DNA of 64,000 nt from Strix aluco (lineage: Eukaryota > Chordata > Aves > Strigiformes > Strigidae), in assembly GCF_031877795.1 (NCBI RefSeq), contig NC_133934.1, forward strand, positions 106,022,610-106,086,609, given 5' to 3'. The notes under the pieces are model-generated. The model saw nothing but the letters and a program-made list of their open reading frames with translations, had not been told where the DNA came from and ran no database searches. The position numbers and the translations under genes were made by a program. This document shows, in pieces, positions 25,650 to 37,154 of the stretch (within the stretch, counting starts at the first letter, position 1; each line of letters opens with the position of its first letter).

Positions 25650-25760
25650 TAACCCTGTTCAACCTGCTCCCACTGACCTTGCTTGAGGAGGGGGGTTGGA
25701 CCAGGCGATCTCCAGAGGTCCCTTCCCACCTCAACTGTTCTGCAACTCCATGATCCCACA
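25650..25760 (+). mobile_element. CR1 non-LTR retrotransposon 3'-end fragment
   Basis: The segment holds the recognisable avian CR1 tail: a GGGGGTTGGACCAGG core, then GATCTCCAGAGGTCCCTTCC and a degenerate copy of the terminal octamer region (CTCCATGATCC). It is severely 5' truncated, as most CR1 copies are, and diverged at the tail. It sits in JDP2 intron 1 in sense orientation. Confidence 0.8.
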
Positions 25761-27270
25761 GTCCTATCTCACATGCAGCTTTACTCACGTTTTCAGCCTG
25801 GTACTGACATAGATTTGTCACCCCAGGATGGTAAGTGCTGAGCAACTGTGGCAGCTGACTTGATAATGTGTGTGTGCCTCCACTTAGCACAGCTGTACTG
25901 CCTGGACCAAAAGCCTGCATTGCCTGCTCAGCAGCTGAGAGTGGATGCTTTGGAAAGAGCAGGGCAAGTGCATGTTATCCCTTGCTTAATGCACCTTCTC
26001 ACTCTGGCAGTTGGTGCTGTCAGCTTCCAGGAGTTTGTGCAGAGTGATGTGACTGATGGTCCTTTGTGGACCCCTCTTCCATGAGTTTGCCCAACTGCTC
26101 GTTGAATCATGTCTTCTGACTGGCTCTAGTGGTTGCAGGAAGCTGCTCACGGATACTTTGGGTCTGCTCCATTAGCCCGTTCCTCTTGATATCGCTTGTC
26201 CCTCCACCCGCTGCATGAGTGCCTCTTGGCACAGGGACAGGGTGGGGTGGATGCCTGGAAGCTCCCGGGGTATGCTGGGACCGGTCTGCTGGGCACAGCA
26301 AGGAGAGCAGTGCACAAGCACTGGGACATGTGGTTGAGTTGAGGTGGGGAGAAAATGATTACTGTGTGGACAGAAGTTGACTTTGCATGTTGTAACTGGG
26401 TCACTTGTGAGTGTCCCAGTCCAGTTACACAAGCAGGGATGTACTTGTGCTGTAGCCAATGACCACTTGCTCCCTTTGCTTTTTGGCTGATATAACAGCT
26501 CCAGCTCTACGGGCTTCCCATTTTAGGTATAACTTTATTTCTTTATCTCTTAGCTATTTGTTCTTCATGTATCCTGGTAACTTCCTTTCTTCTGCCTATA
26601 AGTGGCTTGCCAAAGTTTGTCCCAATCCTATTCTTGCTTGTGCTGATAGAAGAAGCCTTTTGCACCTTGCTCTGTTTCCCCTCCGCTCCAGCCTTTGCTT
26701 CCTTATGTCTGTGCTGGGAGATGTTTGTTCATTGGCAGGTTTTTCTCTCCTGGTTTTATCCCTGGTCCTCATGTGCCATGTCCCAGCCCTGACCAGTGGG
26801 CTGAGCCTGCCCAGAAGAAATGCAGCCTAAGGCATATTATAGCCCTCTGTGCCATTTTCTTGTCCTAATAACCTACACATTAATCAAAACTCAGTTAAGA
26901 GCAAACCTTGATTTTCTGCACTCCAGTGACAGGTGTGCCAAAACCAGTAGTCCATGGGACCACATCACCGTCGTTGCAGCCAGCTCCTGTTCTTCTGATG
27001 CTTTGCTTCTCAGGTCTCTTTCTGTCCTGATCTACGTACCGGCAGCATATCCTTCCTAGCAGGATTCATATATTTTGCTTTCTATCACCCAGATTCTGCT
27101 TAGTCCTTGCCTTTGCCACCCCTGGGGAAGAGCAGCTGCTTTCCCTGGTTTGCACCCTGTTAGGTGATGGTCTGTAGAATAAATTTGGCTTGTGTTGTGA
27201 GGCCCTGTAGCTGGATTGTAACGGGCCATGTCTCACTCTCCCTCCAGCCTACGAAGCTGTTTCCCCTGCT

Positions 27271-27471
27271 ATGATGCCAGGGCAGATCCCCGACCCGTCC
27301 CTGACGGCCGGCGCACTGCCTGGGCTTGGCCCCTTGACAGGACTGCCTGGCACAGCCCTGACCGCCGAGGAGCTGAAGTACGCTGACATCCGCAACATCG
27401 GGGCCATGATCTCGCCGCTCCACTTCCTAGAGGTGAAGCTTGGGAAGAGACCCCAGCCCGTGAAAAGTGAG
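27271..27471 (+). CDS. JDP2: JDP2 coding exon 2: N-terminal region (residues 1-67)
   Basis: The exon starts at 27248 after a CCTCCAG acceptor and ends at the donor GAG followed by GTGAGT at 27472. Translation begins at 27271 with tandem Met codons (MMPGQIPDPS), with G at -3 in the Kozak context. The residues match the JDP2 family N-terminus, including PGLGPLTGLPG, EELKYADIRN and HFLEVKLGKRPQPVKSE. This part of JDP2 carries repression and histone-regulation functions. VKSE (residues 64-67) fits the SUMO consensus at Lys65, and its Glu is the last codon of the exon. The intron is phase 0. The conserved peptide and splice sites leave little doubt. Confidence 0.97.
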
Positions 27472-30400
27472 GTGAGTCTTGGGGGCTGCTGTCTGCAGAT
27501 GGCCCTGCAGGGCTATTGCCTGCACCTGCCTGGGTTTCTCTCGTGCCTGTGCTTGGGTTTCCTGCCAGGGTGGCCAGAAGCATGTTTTATAAGCATGTCA
27601 TGCTGCTTGTTTGGTGATGTGCACACGTGTTGACAGCTGCTCCACCAGCTACCTCTTTGCTCTGCCTGAATTTCTGTCCCTGCAGCAATGGTGGCCTCAG
27701 TGTCCCAGGCCTGACCAGTCCCATGCAGCCATTGGGGGACAGCTAAACTCAAACCCAGCCAGGTCTGGCACAGCCAACATGTCCCTGTGTTGGGGCACGC
27801 ACCGAAAGGAGAAGCCAAACCAGCCCATCAGAGGGCTTGCTTTCATCCCATCTCCAGTGCCAGTGAGCCCTTGGTGCTGCTGGTGTTGCCTTTCCTGTGG
27901 GGACAAGGTGTGTGAGTGAGCGGTGCTGAGCGGCAGCAGTGACTCAGTTTGTGCCGCAGGTTCTGCTGGCTGGGGCTGCCCCTGCCCCGCTGCTCAAGGG
28001 GGCCCTGGTTCACCTCAGGGCTCCTGGGATAAGGAAGGTGGGTGGCTTCTGCTCAGTACCGCAGACTGACGTGTCAGAACCAGGCCGCAGGGACTTGGGA
28101 GACACTTGCACAGTGTTTTCCTTGTGTGTCTGTCTCGTGTTGGTTGTCCAGTCTTTGCCTCCTTGACCCTTGCTGCACTGGTGGTGAGTGTTTGCACCTC
28201 CCACTGCCTGTGGGAGCTGGGAACCCATCAATTTGGAGGCCCTGTGTTGGTGAAGGTGGTGGCTGCTGTCATAAGGTCTGATAAACAACCCCTCTGAAGA
28301 GTGCATTTGCTCCTGTGTGAGGATACCTCAGATGATGCTGTGTGAGGATGGGGTGATGTGCATTCTCTGGAGACGTTAGCGAGGAGGTGCTAGATAATGT
28401 GAAGAGCTGCCTGTGATGAGCTGTGAGATGAAGGGAGTAAAACATCAGTTCCAGGGAGCAGCCCTCTCTCCAAATGGTGCTGACACTTGACTTGGCCCAA
28501 CTCTTACAGCAAAAGTGCAGCAGCACCCAGGTCCACCTGCCAGGAGGGTGCCTGTTCCTTTCCCCCAGCCCCTTGCAGTGGACTCCTGTGGGGAGGACTG
28601 GTACAATGGGCTCAATCTGATCACCTTACACAGGAGCTCTGTGACCGAGGGGGTGTCCAGTCAGCTCGTGCAGCATCCCATGGAGATCACCTGGGGATGG
28701 ACTGGGCAGCTCCACAATAGCAGGAGCTGAGGCCAGGATGCTGCGGGAAGCCATCAGAAGGGCCTGGGGAATGCTAATGGCCTCTATGGGCAAAGCAGTC
28801 ATGGGTTGGAAGCTGAAGCTGAATGCTGTCCCAGCTCTTGGCCTGGGTATCATGCAGCAAATGATGCAGGTGCAATGCCTGCCTTGCTTCATGGATTGGG
28901 GAAGAAAGAGGGAGTCTAGCTGTGCTGTCTTCCCAGGCACAGCACCTTTCCTGGCGTGTTTTGGGCAGCTCTGAGCTGGCCCTGCAACAGCTGCTTTTGC
29001 TTGGTGGACATGGGCATGTCTCACTGGCCTCTGTGTAGCAGGGACAGGGCAGCCCTGCCCCATAGCAGGTAGTGGAAGTGCTGAGTGTCCTCTGAGCCAG
29101 TTGTTGAGACACCATGTGGAGGAAAGATAAGGGGAAATCCACTGGCAGCCCCCACACAGCTGCCTTCCCTGCAGCCGGTTCCTCCCCTGTGTGGCCTGTG
29201 AAGCTGAGGAGTCGAGGACAGCAAATGGAGCTGCCCCTGGTACAGGCTTTGCAGTGAAAGCCTGGGGGAGCTGAAGCAGTAGCTGCTTATCCCATGAGTA
29301 GCCAAGAAGCTGCCCACGCATAATTTTGCAATGCAGTCTGCAGCTGCCTTCCTCTCACAGGGAGCCGTAGCCCAGGGATGCTGGGTACCGGCATGCCATG
29401 CTCTGTGCAGCACTTGGGAGGGCAGGCTGCTCCCCCTGAGCTGGGGCACAGGCAGCTTTCTCTGACGTGCTGGGGGGACCAGCATCTCTGGGCAGCGGGG
29501 TGTTTGTCCCTGGGAGCGTACACAAAACCCACTCAGTGGGTGCTGGGCACTGGCTTCCCTGCAGGGTGGTGGACAGCCCCACTGGGCAGGCTGCCCTCCT
29601 CTTGGGGCAGAGGGAGACAGGTGCTGCTGGGCTGCTCCACCATCAAAACCCACCTGGAGTGCTCCCCCTGGGACACAGCCCTGCTTCTCAGGCTGATGAT
29701 CACTTCTGTCCCTGATGCTGCTGGCTGAAGCAATTCAGGAGGCAACCCCAGACCCACAGGGTTCCCCTGGAGATTGGCTACTGAAACATGCTGTGGGGTG
29801 GTACACCATCACTGTCCCTTGTGCCTCTGAGTAGAGTCCTAACCCCAGAACCAGGGCCATGTCACATTTTTGAACCGAAATCAAGCAGAAGCAGAGAGGG
29901 GGAAACCTGCTTTCTTGAAGTTACAGGAGCTGTGGTCAAAAAGCAGAACCAAGAGTTCAAGCTGCCACTATCTGTGCTGAGCCACCCTCCTTGAGCATCT
30001 GTACCCCATCTAAAGGACATGGGCCTTTCCTGGGCCCTCTGTGGGGTGGAGGGTGGAGCTGAAGGGCACAGGGACAGGTCACTTCTATTCTCACTGAATG
30101 GAGCAACAGGGCATGGAAATGTGTCAGGCAGTTCCCAGGGACACTGTGAGGCTTGTGCGGTCACTGCTTGCTCTTCCAGTTCCTGCTACAACCTGAGATG
30201 TACCTTGCAGGAAAGTTTGAGGTGTGTTTCTTGAGCTGTGAGCATGTGTCCCCTCTCTGCACCCTCCTAATAATCCTTAAACTAAAAGGCCAAGAAGTTA
30301 AGGGGTAGAAGAGTAGTTGGTAAATGTGTGGAGGGGAATGGTGGCTACCCTGATGTCCACCTCCTCTTAAACTCTGAGTGGAAGTTTTGTAAGAGCTGCT

Positions 30401-31415
30401 TGTGCCTTTGCTGTGGGGATATCCTGGTCCTGCCAGGAGGAAAAGGCAGTAGAGTGTGGAGTTAGAGCAGAGTAGTGAGAGCTGGCCACTTCTAACTGGA
30501 CTTGGGGGCATTAGTGCAGTTCCCATCCTGGTTCTCCCAAGCATGGTGCATGATGCCCCATGGCACTGTCTTGGCAAAGGAATGGTGGCAGCCTGGCATT
30601 ACAGAAGTCTGTGCATAGCTTGTGCTGACTTTGCTTAATATTTTAGCCCCAGGTAAAATAGCAACTTTAGTATAAAGCTTGGGAAGTAAGGTAGAGGAGA
30701 CGCAAAAGCTATTAGTGCTACAGAACTTGTACATTGTCTTCTAAGGCATGCTGCATATTGGACATACAGCTTGCTTAAGGTACCCTTCACCCTAACTCTG
30801 ACAGAGTCAGTGTTTCATCCCGTCCTTGCACATCACGTTGAGATGTTTTTAAGATGTTTTGGTTAGTGGGCTTTGGACTTAGTGAATGTCAGCAGTGTGC
30901 ACAGTTTGCTGTGGACGATGGCACCTGCAGCTTTCATTTCCTGCAGGGACCTGTGGGGTCATCTGGTGGCCCCCCACACCCACCACCACTCTGTGGTCTT
31001 GGCACTGGGAATCTCTGACTTTCCTTTTGAGGTGACTAAGCCCAAGTGCTAGAGCAACAAGACTGTTCAGATGGTGTGTGCTGCAAGAGGCTTGTCTGGG
31101 AGATGTGTCCCTCAACCCCACTGACTTGGGGAAGTGTGAAGGAAAGGATGTTGCAAGGAAAGGAAGACTGGAGCTGCCCTTAGAGAAGGTGCAAATAGGC
31201 TGTGGAAGTGCTCATAAAGCAAAAGTTGCTGCCACTGCGTTTGAAAAGATGTGTGCTGTCAGGTATCAGCTGATAGAAATGAAGCAGTTCAGTCTGACAT
31301 CTCAAATTTTGGAGTCCCGGGCCAAAGATGGATGAAGACACTGGGATCTTTTCCTCCCAGCCATGCTACAAAGTGAACCTGGGTTCTGACTTCACAGGGC
31401 TTTCCAGCACTTAGA

Positions 31416-31435
31416 TTTTTTTTTTTTTTTTTTTT
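31416..31435 (+). repeat. Poly-T tract (20 T)
   Basis: A run of 20 thymidines lies within JDP2 intron 2. It is probably a simple homopolymer; no adjoining retroelement was recognised. Confidence 0.9.
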
Positions 31436-31572
31436 CCTTTGAAGGAGTTGGTTTGGGTTCTCAGATGTAAGCATGCCATAGGCCACTTACATAGGCTTTG
31501 TAGTAAATATCCTTAAATACTTTGATTATGGGTTTCCAACCCATAGGGCTTATTGGCCTGGCCTGTGTGGTT

Positions 31573-31602
31573 TGAGTCAGACAGCACAGAGCAACTGAGT
31601 CA
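31573..31602. promoter_or_regulatory. JDP2: Paired AP-1 sites in JDP2 intron 2
   Basis: Two perfect TGAGTCA heptamers at 31573-31579 and 31596-31602 lie 23 bp apart, about 600 bp upstream of JDP2 exon 3. JDP2/JUN, FOS/JUN and BATF/JUN dimers recognise this motif, so the site could serve autoregulation or AP-1 feedback. Two copies this close are unlikely by chance. Conservation is untested. Confidence 0.4.
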
Positions 31603-32207
31603 TGGTGAACAGCGCAGGCACTGCCATGTTCTGCTTCTTTACAGGGGATGTGGGGCCTGTCCCCACCTTACCATGGTGGCCCTGTGACTCGGCCAGTGCT
31701 GGAGCTGCAGCAGACAGTCCCATGTACTGGAATGGGGGGCACAGCCAGGCCCAGCTGGGGGATCTTTCAGGTTTCTCTGCCTCTTGCCCTTGGCTCTGTG
31801 TGTGATGCTTTGTATGACTGTGCTCACAGAGTTGTCACACAGTTGTCAGTTTGTCACACAGACATCTATCTGTGCAGGATGGGGCTCTATTCCCCTTGTT
31901 TCTGCCCTCTCTCAGGGAGGGAGCAGCCCTGAAAAGAGCTGTCTGTCCCCTGCCAGCCGGGTCACCAGCTGTGGGTACTGCACTGGGCTCCCTCCCCTTG
32001 TCCCCACAGAGTGGAGTCAGAGGCCGTGGCAGCAGCATGCCTGGTTCCTGGTGCAGATTAGACCACTTTGCTGGTGGCCACTGGCATGGGTGGCTGCCAC
32101 CCCTCCTCCTTGCCTGGCCACTGGTGGGGTTGCTGGGTGCTCACCCCCACCTCCTACCCTGCCCCACACCTGCCAGCTCTGACCTGGGCTTCTCTGTCTT
32201 GTTGCAG

Positions 32208-32312
32208 CTGGACGAGGAAGAGGAGAGGAGGAAAAGGCGCCGGGAGAAAAACAAAGTAGCAGCAGCACGATGTCGTAACAAGAAGAAGGAGAGGACGGAG
32301 TTCCTGCAGCGG
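32208..32312 (+). CDS. JDP2: JDP2 coding exon 3: acidic patch and basic DNA-binding region (residues 68-102)
   Basis: This is an internal exon of 105 bp (35 codons) between a GTTGCAG acceptor and a CGG-GTGAGT donor, both introns phase 0. It encodes LDEEEERRKRRREKNK, followed by the bZIP signature N82-x-x-A85-A86-A87-R88-C89-R90, the motif that contacts AP-1/CRE DNA, and then the first zipper leucine (L100). It is essentially identical to JDP2 of other vertebrates and close to ATF3 and FOS. The neighbouring gene BATF has a basic-region exon of the same length and phase. Confidence 0.98.
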
Positions 32313-33195
32313 GTGAGTGCCCTGACCTGTTCCAGGGCACAGTGGGGACCTTGGCAGGGGCACCTACCTAGAAAGGTGCCCCAAATGTGGGCATTGCTCC
32401 CTCCTGAACTGCCTCTCTGCCTCCCCTTGCTCCTGTGCCCTTACCTGGGAAAATACAGGCCCCCTTCCGCCCTTTCCACAAGGCTGTGAAGGTGGTGGCC
32501 ATGTGTATGCCCAGGCAGAGCTCACGGGCATCCCTATGCCTGTGGTATCAGGGATGGAGAGGGCTGGAGGTGGGCTCTGGGCTTGCGGGAGAGAGGGCTG
32601 ATAGTGTCCCTGCCTCAGCGCTGGAGTAGGAGCGGCTGTGGGATTGTGGCACAGGACAGGGACTGACAGCGTGCTGGACACTTGCCCAAATTCCTGGAGG
32701 TTTCCCTGTTCAGAGGCCAGATGCCCTCTCAGCCATGACCCCAAGGCAGAAAAGCTCTTACAGCACCTTGCTGCTTTTCTGCAAGGGGTGGTGGGACATG
32801 GGCAAATGACCCAGTGGGGGACAAGGAGGCATTTCACAACGGCAGATCCCTGTGGATGGGGGGTGAAAACTTAAACATGGGTTTGTTTCCGAACACCTTT
32901 CTAGACCATGGAAAGCAGCCAGGCAGGATTTTTGCTGTGGTGCAGCAGAGACCTGTCCTAGGAGGTGGCTGTGTATTTCCTTGCAGTGGCACTAAGTAAC
33001 GTAAGGCAGCGGCAGTGGGGCTGGGGATAAACTGCTTGGAGGGACCTGGTGCCTTGGCAGACCTTCAGGCTGCTCCTGTGCTGCAGGGGCTGAGGGGCAG
33101 CACTGAGCAGAGATGGCTTGTTGGCCAAATTGTTTCTCCTTGTATCTTGTCCTCTTGGAGTAAAGTCACATACGGTTGTGTTTCTGTCCTGCTAG

Positions 33196-33381
33196 GAGTC
33201 TGAGCGTCTAGAGCTCATGAACGCTGAGCTGAAGGCCCAGATAGAAGAGCTGAAACAGGAGAGGCAGCAGCTGATCCTGATGCTGAACCGGCACCGTCCC
33301 ACCTGCATCGTGCGGACAGACAGCATCAAGACACCCGAGAGTGAAGCCAACCCGCTGCTGGAGCAGCTAGAGAAGAAGTGA
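33196..33381 (+). CDS. JDP2: JDP2 coding exon 4: leucine zipper and C-terminus (residues 103-163)
   Basis: The exon follows a TCCTGCTAG acceptor and ends with TGA at 33379-33381, giving 61 residues. The leucine heptads continue at L107, L114, L121 and L128, with H135 at the next position; L100 lies in the previous exon. The zipper mediates dimerisation with JUN proteins, ATF2 and others. The tail keeps T148-P149, the JNK phosphorylation site known in mammalian JDP2, and ends LLEQLEKK. The total protein length of 163 residues equals the mammalian length. No breaks or unusual residues were seen. Confidence 0.98.
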   Translation, partial: ESERLELMNAELKAQIEELKQERQQLILMLNRHRPTCIVRTDSIKTPESEANPLLEQLEKK

Positions 33382-34240
33382 AGGTGGCACTGGGCCAGGA
33401 GGAGAAGGCAGTGGTGCAGGGTCTTCCAGGGTCTCTAATGTATGTACTGTATGAAGAACTGTGCACCCAGGCCTGGTGCAGCCAGGACCCAGTGGGCTTC
33501 CTTGGGAACGATGGACCAAACAAATATGGGGACAGAGAAGATCAGGAACCTGTCAACCATGTACTCTGAGGCTGAACCCGGGAGCAGGGCTAGTGGCGCC
33601 GGTGAGGGCAACCTCCCTGTGATACCTCATCCCTGCCCTTCAGCCTGCTCATGGCCCCAGGGACGCCCGCGAGGAGCATGCGCCTTGTGGGGAGCAGGGC
33701 CCGCAGGCGGAGGAGCGGTGGCTGCATGGTGCCTGCCGACGCCCTGCCCAGAGGCTGCTGCCGCTCCTGGCACACGCTCTGGAGGGAAACCCGAACCCAA
33801 GAACCGCAAACACTTGATGCAGCCCCGTCTGGTGGGCAGACCTGTCGGGGCTCGGTGGCGCAGGCGCCCCCCACAAGCACACTCTCAGTATAATGTTTAC
33901 AGCCCAGCTGTCCGTGTCGGCCGTGCTTTTGAATGCACATTTTTACACTTTTTTAAAGTATTTTTTACAAAGTTTTTATACAGCGATCTCTATATGGATT
34001 TATATAATCACTAGATGTGATCCCATAGAAATGTATGTTATGATGGTCTGTTTGTTACAAACACATATGCCACAGTTATCTCCATTGTGTTACTTGTCTG
34101 GTAGTGTCTGGCTCCTTCCCCAGTGTGCTGGGAAAGGGGTCCAAGCCGCCCTTGGCAGTGGTGTCGCTACCCTTTCCATCCATGTATGTCCTTCATAATA
34201 CTCAGTTCTGTATCTCTCAGTAAATGTTACCTTTACATAC
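33382..34240 (+). other. JDP2: JDP2 3' untranslated region
   Basis: About 860 bp run from the stop codon to the presumed cleavage site. The first 500 bp are GC-rich. From about 33935 to 34030 the sequence becomes very AU-rich, with TTTTTAAAG and TTTTTACAAAG blocks that could be bound by RNA-stability factors. A small hairpin is possible at 34007-34021 (arms ATCAC and GTGAT, five-base loop). No second coding frame is supported here. Confidence 0.7.
34219..34224 (+). terminator. JDP2: JDP2 poly(A) signal (AGTAAA variant)
   Basis: AGTAAA, a known functional variant of AATAAA, is followed after about 25 bp by a GT-rich stretch (TGTGCTGTGTCTG at 34251). Cleavage would fall near 34240. No better AATAAA was seen between the stop codon and this point. 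Confidence 0.6.
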
Positions 34241-37154
34241 ACCATCCTCCTGTGCTGTGTCTGAGTCAGACCACAGTGGGCTCTGGCCAGAGCTTGGCAC
34301 CATGGCAGCATGTGCCAGGTCTGACCATGCTGTTCCTGGCTGAGTGGGATGGTGGAGCTGATCCAAGAGCTGGTTTTGGTGGTTCTTTGTTAGCAGCCAT
34401 GGGCCAGGTGAATTCACCCTGGGGAAGCTGGGAACCTCAGAAGCAGCTCTGACCATTGTCAAGCAAGAAGTAGCTCAGTGCTGCACCGAAGAGGGCAGAC
34501 TGGGCATGGCTTGTGGGCTGGAAAGGCAGAGATGTGAGACAGGGAGATCATCTCATCCTTACCTGGTCCGTCTTGTTTCAGGCCTGAATACAGCAGCTTG
34601 AACTCATTGCAGAGACAAGAAGGAGAGGAGGGAAGCTGTCACAGTGTTCTTGTGGTGGTGATCCCTACATGGAAGGAGGTGGACAACAGTTCCTCTGGTC
34701 TTGGCCAGGTCCTAGCCTTGCCCCTAACTGATGTGCTGGGAAAGCTCCTAAAGCTTGCCCTGGGCTTCGGCCAGTGCTGAGCACTGGGGTGGGGAGGCTG
34801 AGAAGATAATCAGCCAGGTGTGCTTCAGATGCTAGGACTGAAAGAGTTAGCATCCCCATATGAATAACCAAGTCCTGACATTATTGCTGTGTTCCTGACT
34901 CTTAGATATGACGGTAGTGGGAAGGTGCCTTGGTCCGGACTGGGGCAGGCCCCATCTCACACATCAACACCACTGAGGGCTGTCTCGGAGGAGCAGTGGT
35001 ACACCCAGTCTTCTCCCAGTTGGTGTCCTACCCATTACCAGTGAGAATGAGGCTATTTTGATGCAAACTGCAAGTGAAAGAAGCTTTCAGCACCTGATAC
35101 AGATACACACTCCAGTCAGGAACACCAAAGCAGTGTTGGGGAGAAGATGAGCTTGAACTAAACAAGACAAGAGCATGGGAGGAGGTCTTTCCTAGCACAG
35201 CCGCTTCTCTAGTGCGTATTTCTTTCTCTGTAGCCTCCTTTGCCAACCCTTAACCTCCAGGGATATCTGACATTAGTCCTTTCCCTGTTTCATACTTTCT
35301 TTCTGGATTTCCCCGTCCTTTCCATAACTTCTGTCTTTGGGACCTCCCAGAATGCTGCCAGCTGCCTTATTTAGTGTGAAGCATGTTGGATCTTTTACAG
35401 GCAAAGTTTTTGCCCAGGGAGGACTTGTTGGCTGAGGTGCTCTGGAGGGATGTGCAAGGACGGGACCTGAAACAAAGCTGGTGGAAAAAAGCAGTGTCTG
35501 TCCTGGCTGCCACTGCCTGCCATGCAGCCCTTGAAGCTGGGCAGCTGTCCCTCTGTGCTTCCTTCTGCCCAGACCCTGCAGGGGTGGCTTAGACCTGACC
35601 CATTTCTCAGTTGCTGTCAGGAGCCAATCTTCATGCTTTGATGAGCAGAGTGCCTCTCATTAAGCTCTGCTGAAAGGACGCAGAGCACGTGCTGGGCCTG
35701 CTTCTCTCTTCAGGGCTGTATTTCCCTCTGCAGAGTGTACATGGTAATGAATTTCCAAGCTTCTGCAAGTATCAGTTTCCTCTTTGGTGGTCAGTGGGAG
35801 CTCCCTGTGGGACATCAGTTAGTCCAGCCACAGGCATCTCATGCTCTTTGCTCACCTGGAGAGTCTGTGCTCATCTCCGTGGTGGGGACTCACCCACTTG
35901 CCACACATCTTCCAGCAGCACTGGCAGTGCTGTGGGTGCAGGCGATGGCCCCATTCTGGCAAATGGCCACACTGCAGTAAAACTTCCTGTTATGAAAACA
36001 GCTGGCTTGAAAAGAGAAATATAAGGTGCCCTTTGAAACCAAACATGCTAGAAGCAGCTAGCAAAGGCAGCAGCAAAAGAGTGATGGATCTGCATCAGTT
36101 TAATGCTCAGCTACTCCAGCCAATGCTCAGGCAGGAGCTATCTGAGCCCTGGCAGGGGCCAGACAGGTTTTTGCCCAGGCTCCTGTATATCCTCCAAACA
36201 GCTTTTTGCTGCATTCCAGTCAGTACCAAGGACTTTGTCACTTTTCAGAGGACTTGGTTAGGCCATGACCCAACAAAGCTAAAGTAGAGGTTGTGGGCCT
36301 CTACCCTGTAAGTTGCAGCCTGTGAGTGTTGAATGGAAAAGGCTCCATCTCTGTGCAGTCCTGGGCTGAAACCCTTCCTGGTCCCTGCAGGAGATGGGCT
36401 ATTTGATGTTCCTGACCCTGGTAGCATGTGTCCTCTCCAACCACCCCTTAGCAGAGGTACAAATAGTGCCATGGGACAGGCGGTCCTGCTGGACACCTCT
36501 CAGGCTGGTGCATTACAACGGCATCTCCTGGGCAAGGACAGGAGCAGTGGGCACATGCCCGGCACAGCCCATGTTGCTGCATGCCAGAACGGTGCTTCCA
36601 AACCCAAAGAGCAATGGTTGTACTTGTGGCAATGTCCTCCCACTTGTGTCCCCTTCATGCAAGGGCTGGTAATGCAGATTTGCTTGGAAAACACAAGGGA
36701 TGCTTCTCAAAGGTCAGGCAGCCACCTCCTGGCCATCCCACACCCACATAGCCTGTGCTGGGTGCTCTGTGGGCCACTATGAGAGCAGAGCTGATGGTAT
36801 CATGTACTTCTGGGACAGGGCTTGGGGCCAGTGGTGCTGGCGATGGATGTGAGAGATGTGAGACTGCTGCCAGCCCTGTCTCCCCCCGGTCCAGCCAGTC
36901 CTTAGGCTGAACCCCTAGACCTGATGGGTGGGCACACATGCACACACCCCCCCCTCACCCACACAGCCAGCCCCCCCACACCCCCTTGCCCCTCTGGATG
37001 CCTCCCATAGCTGTTTTGAGATGGTCTCCACAGTTGCTGGCACGGGGCACAGGAGCCCTGGAGGACCACAGCCCTGTGGCAGCCGCTGGCACGCAGACCC
37101 CTTGTCCTACTCGCTGGCTAGTCCGGCCTGAAGTTCACTGTGCTCACATAAACC
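34241..37154. other. JDP2-BATF intergenic region, proximal part
   Basis: No exon, RNA gene or recognised transposon could be supported. Open frames up to about 150 codons occur on both strands without recognisable content. A C-rich, CA-containing low-complexity patch lies at about 36938-36990. Confidence 0.5.

Larger units (their letters stand above)
16989..27247 (+). other. JDP2: JDP2 intron 1
   Basis: About 10.3 kb of non-coding DNA separates the CpG island from the first coding exon. It ends with a pyrimidine-rich tract and a CAG acceptor at 27247. It contains a 26-C run, an AT-rich TAATTA cluster, a 23-bp palindrome and a CR1 fragment, all listed separately. TGACTCA at 27940 lies just beyond, in intron 2. 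No further exon could be supported, though alternative first exons cannot be excluded. Confidence 0.6.
27472..32207 (+). other. JDP2: JDP2 intron 2
   Basis: This is a 4.74-kb GT-AG intron, phase 0. It contains a TGACTCA at 27940-27946, a 20-T run at 31416-31435, a pair of TGAGTCA sites at 31573 and 31596, and a short repeated TTGTCACACAG motif at 31832 and 31851. Several open frames of 100-230 codons occur, for example on the minus strand at 28626-29321, but none resembles a known family and no splice context supports them. Confidence 0.7.
16413..34240 (+). other. JDP2: JDP2 gene, whole locus
   Basis: The inferred transcription unit for Jun dimerization protein 2 runs from the CpG-island TATA promoter to an AGTAAA poly(A) signal. 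The structure is a non-coding exon 1, coding exons 27248-27471, 32208-32312 and 33196-33381, then an 860-bp 3' UTR. Introns are about 10.3 kb, 4.74 kb and 0.88 kb, with GT-AG ends; the two coding introns are phase 0. The coding exons add to 163 codons, the length known for mammalian JDP2. BATF follows on the same strand about 16.6 kb downstream. The coding part is certain; the 5' end is inferred. Confidence 0.85.

Noticed and set aside
28626-29653. Overlapping minus-strand frames of 231 and 210 codons in JDP2 intron 2
   Set aside because: No recognisable family, Ser/Pro/Gln-rich shadow-like residues, inside an intron with no supporting acceptor/donor pairs.
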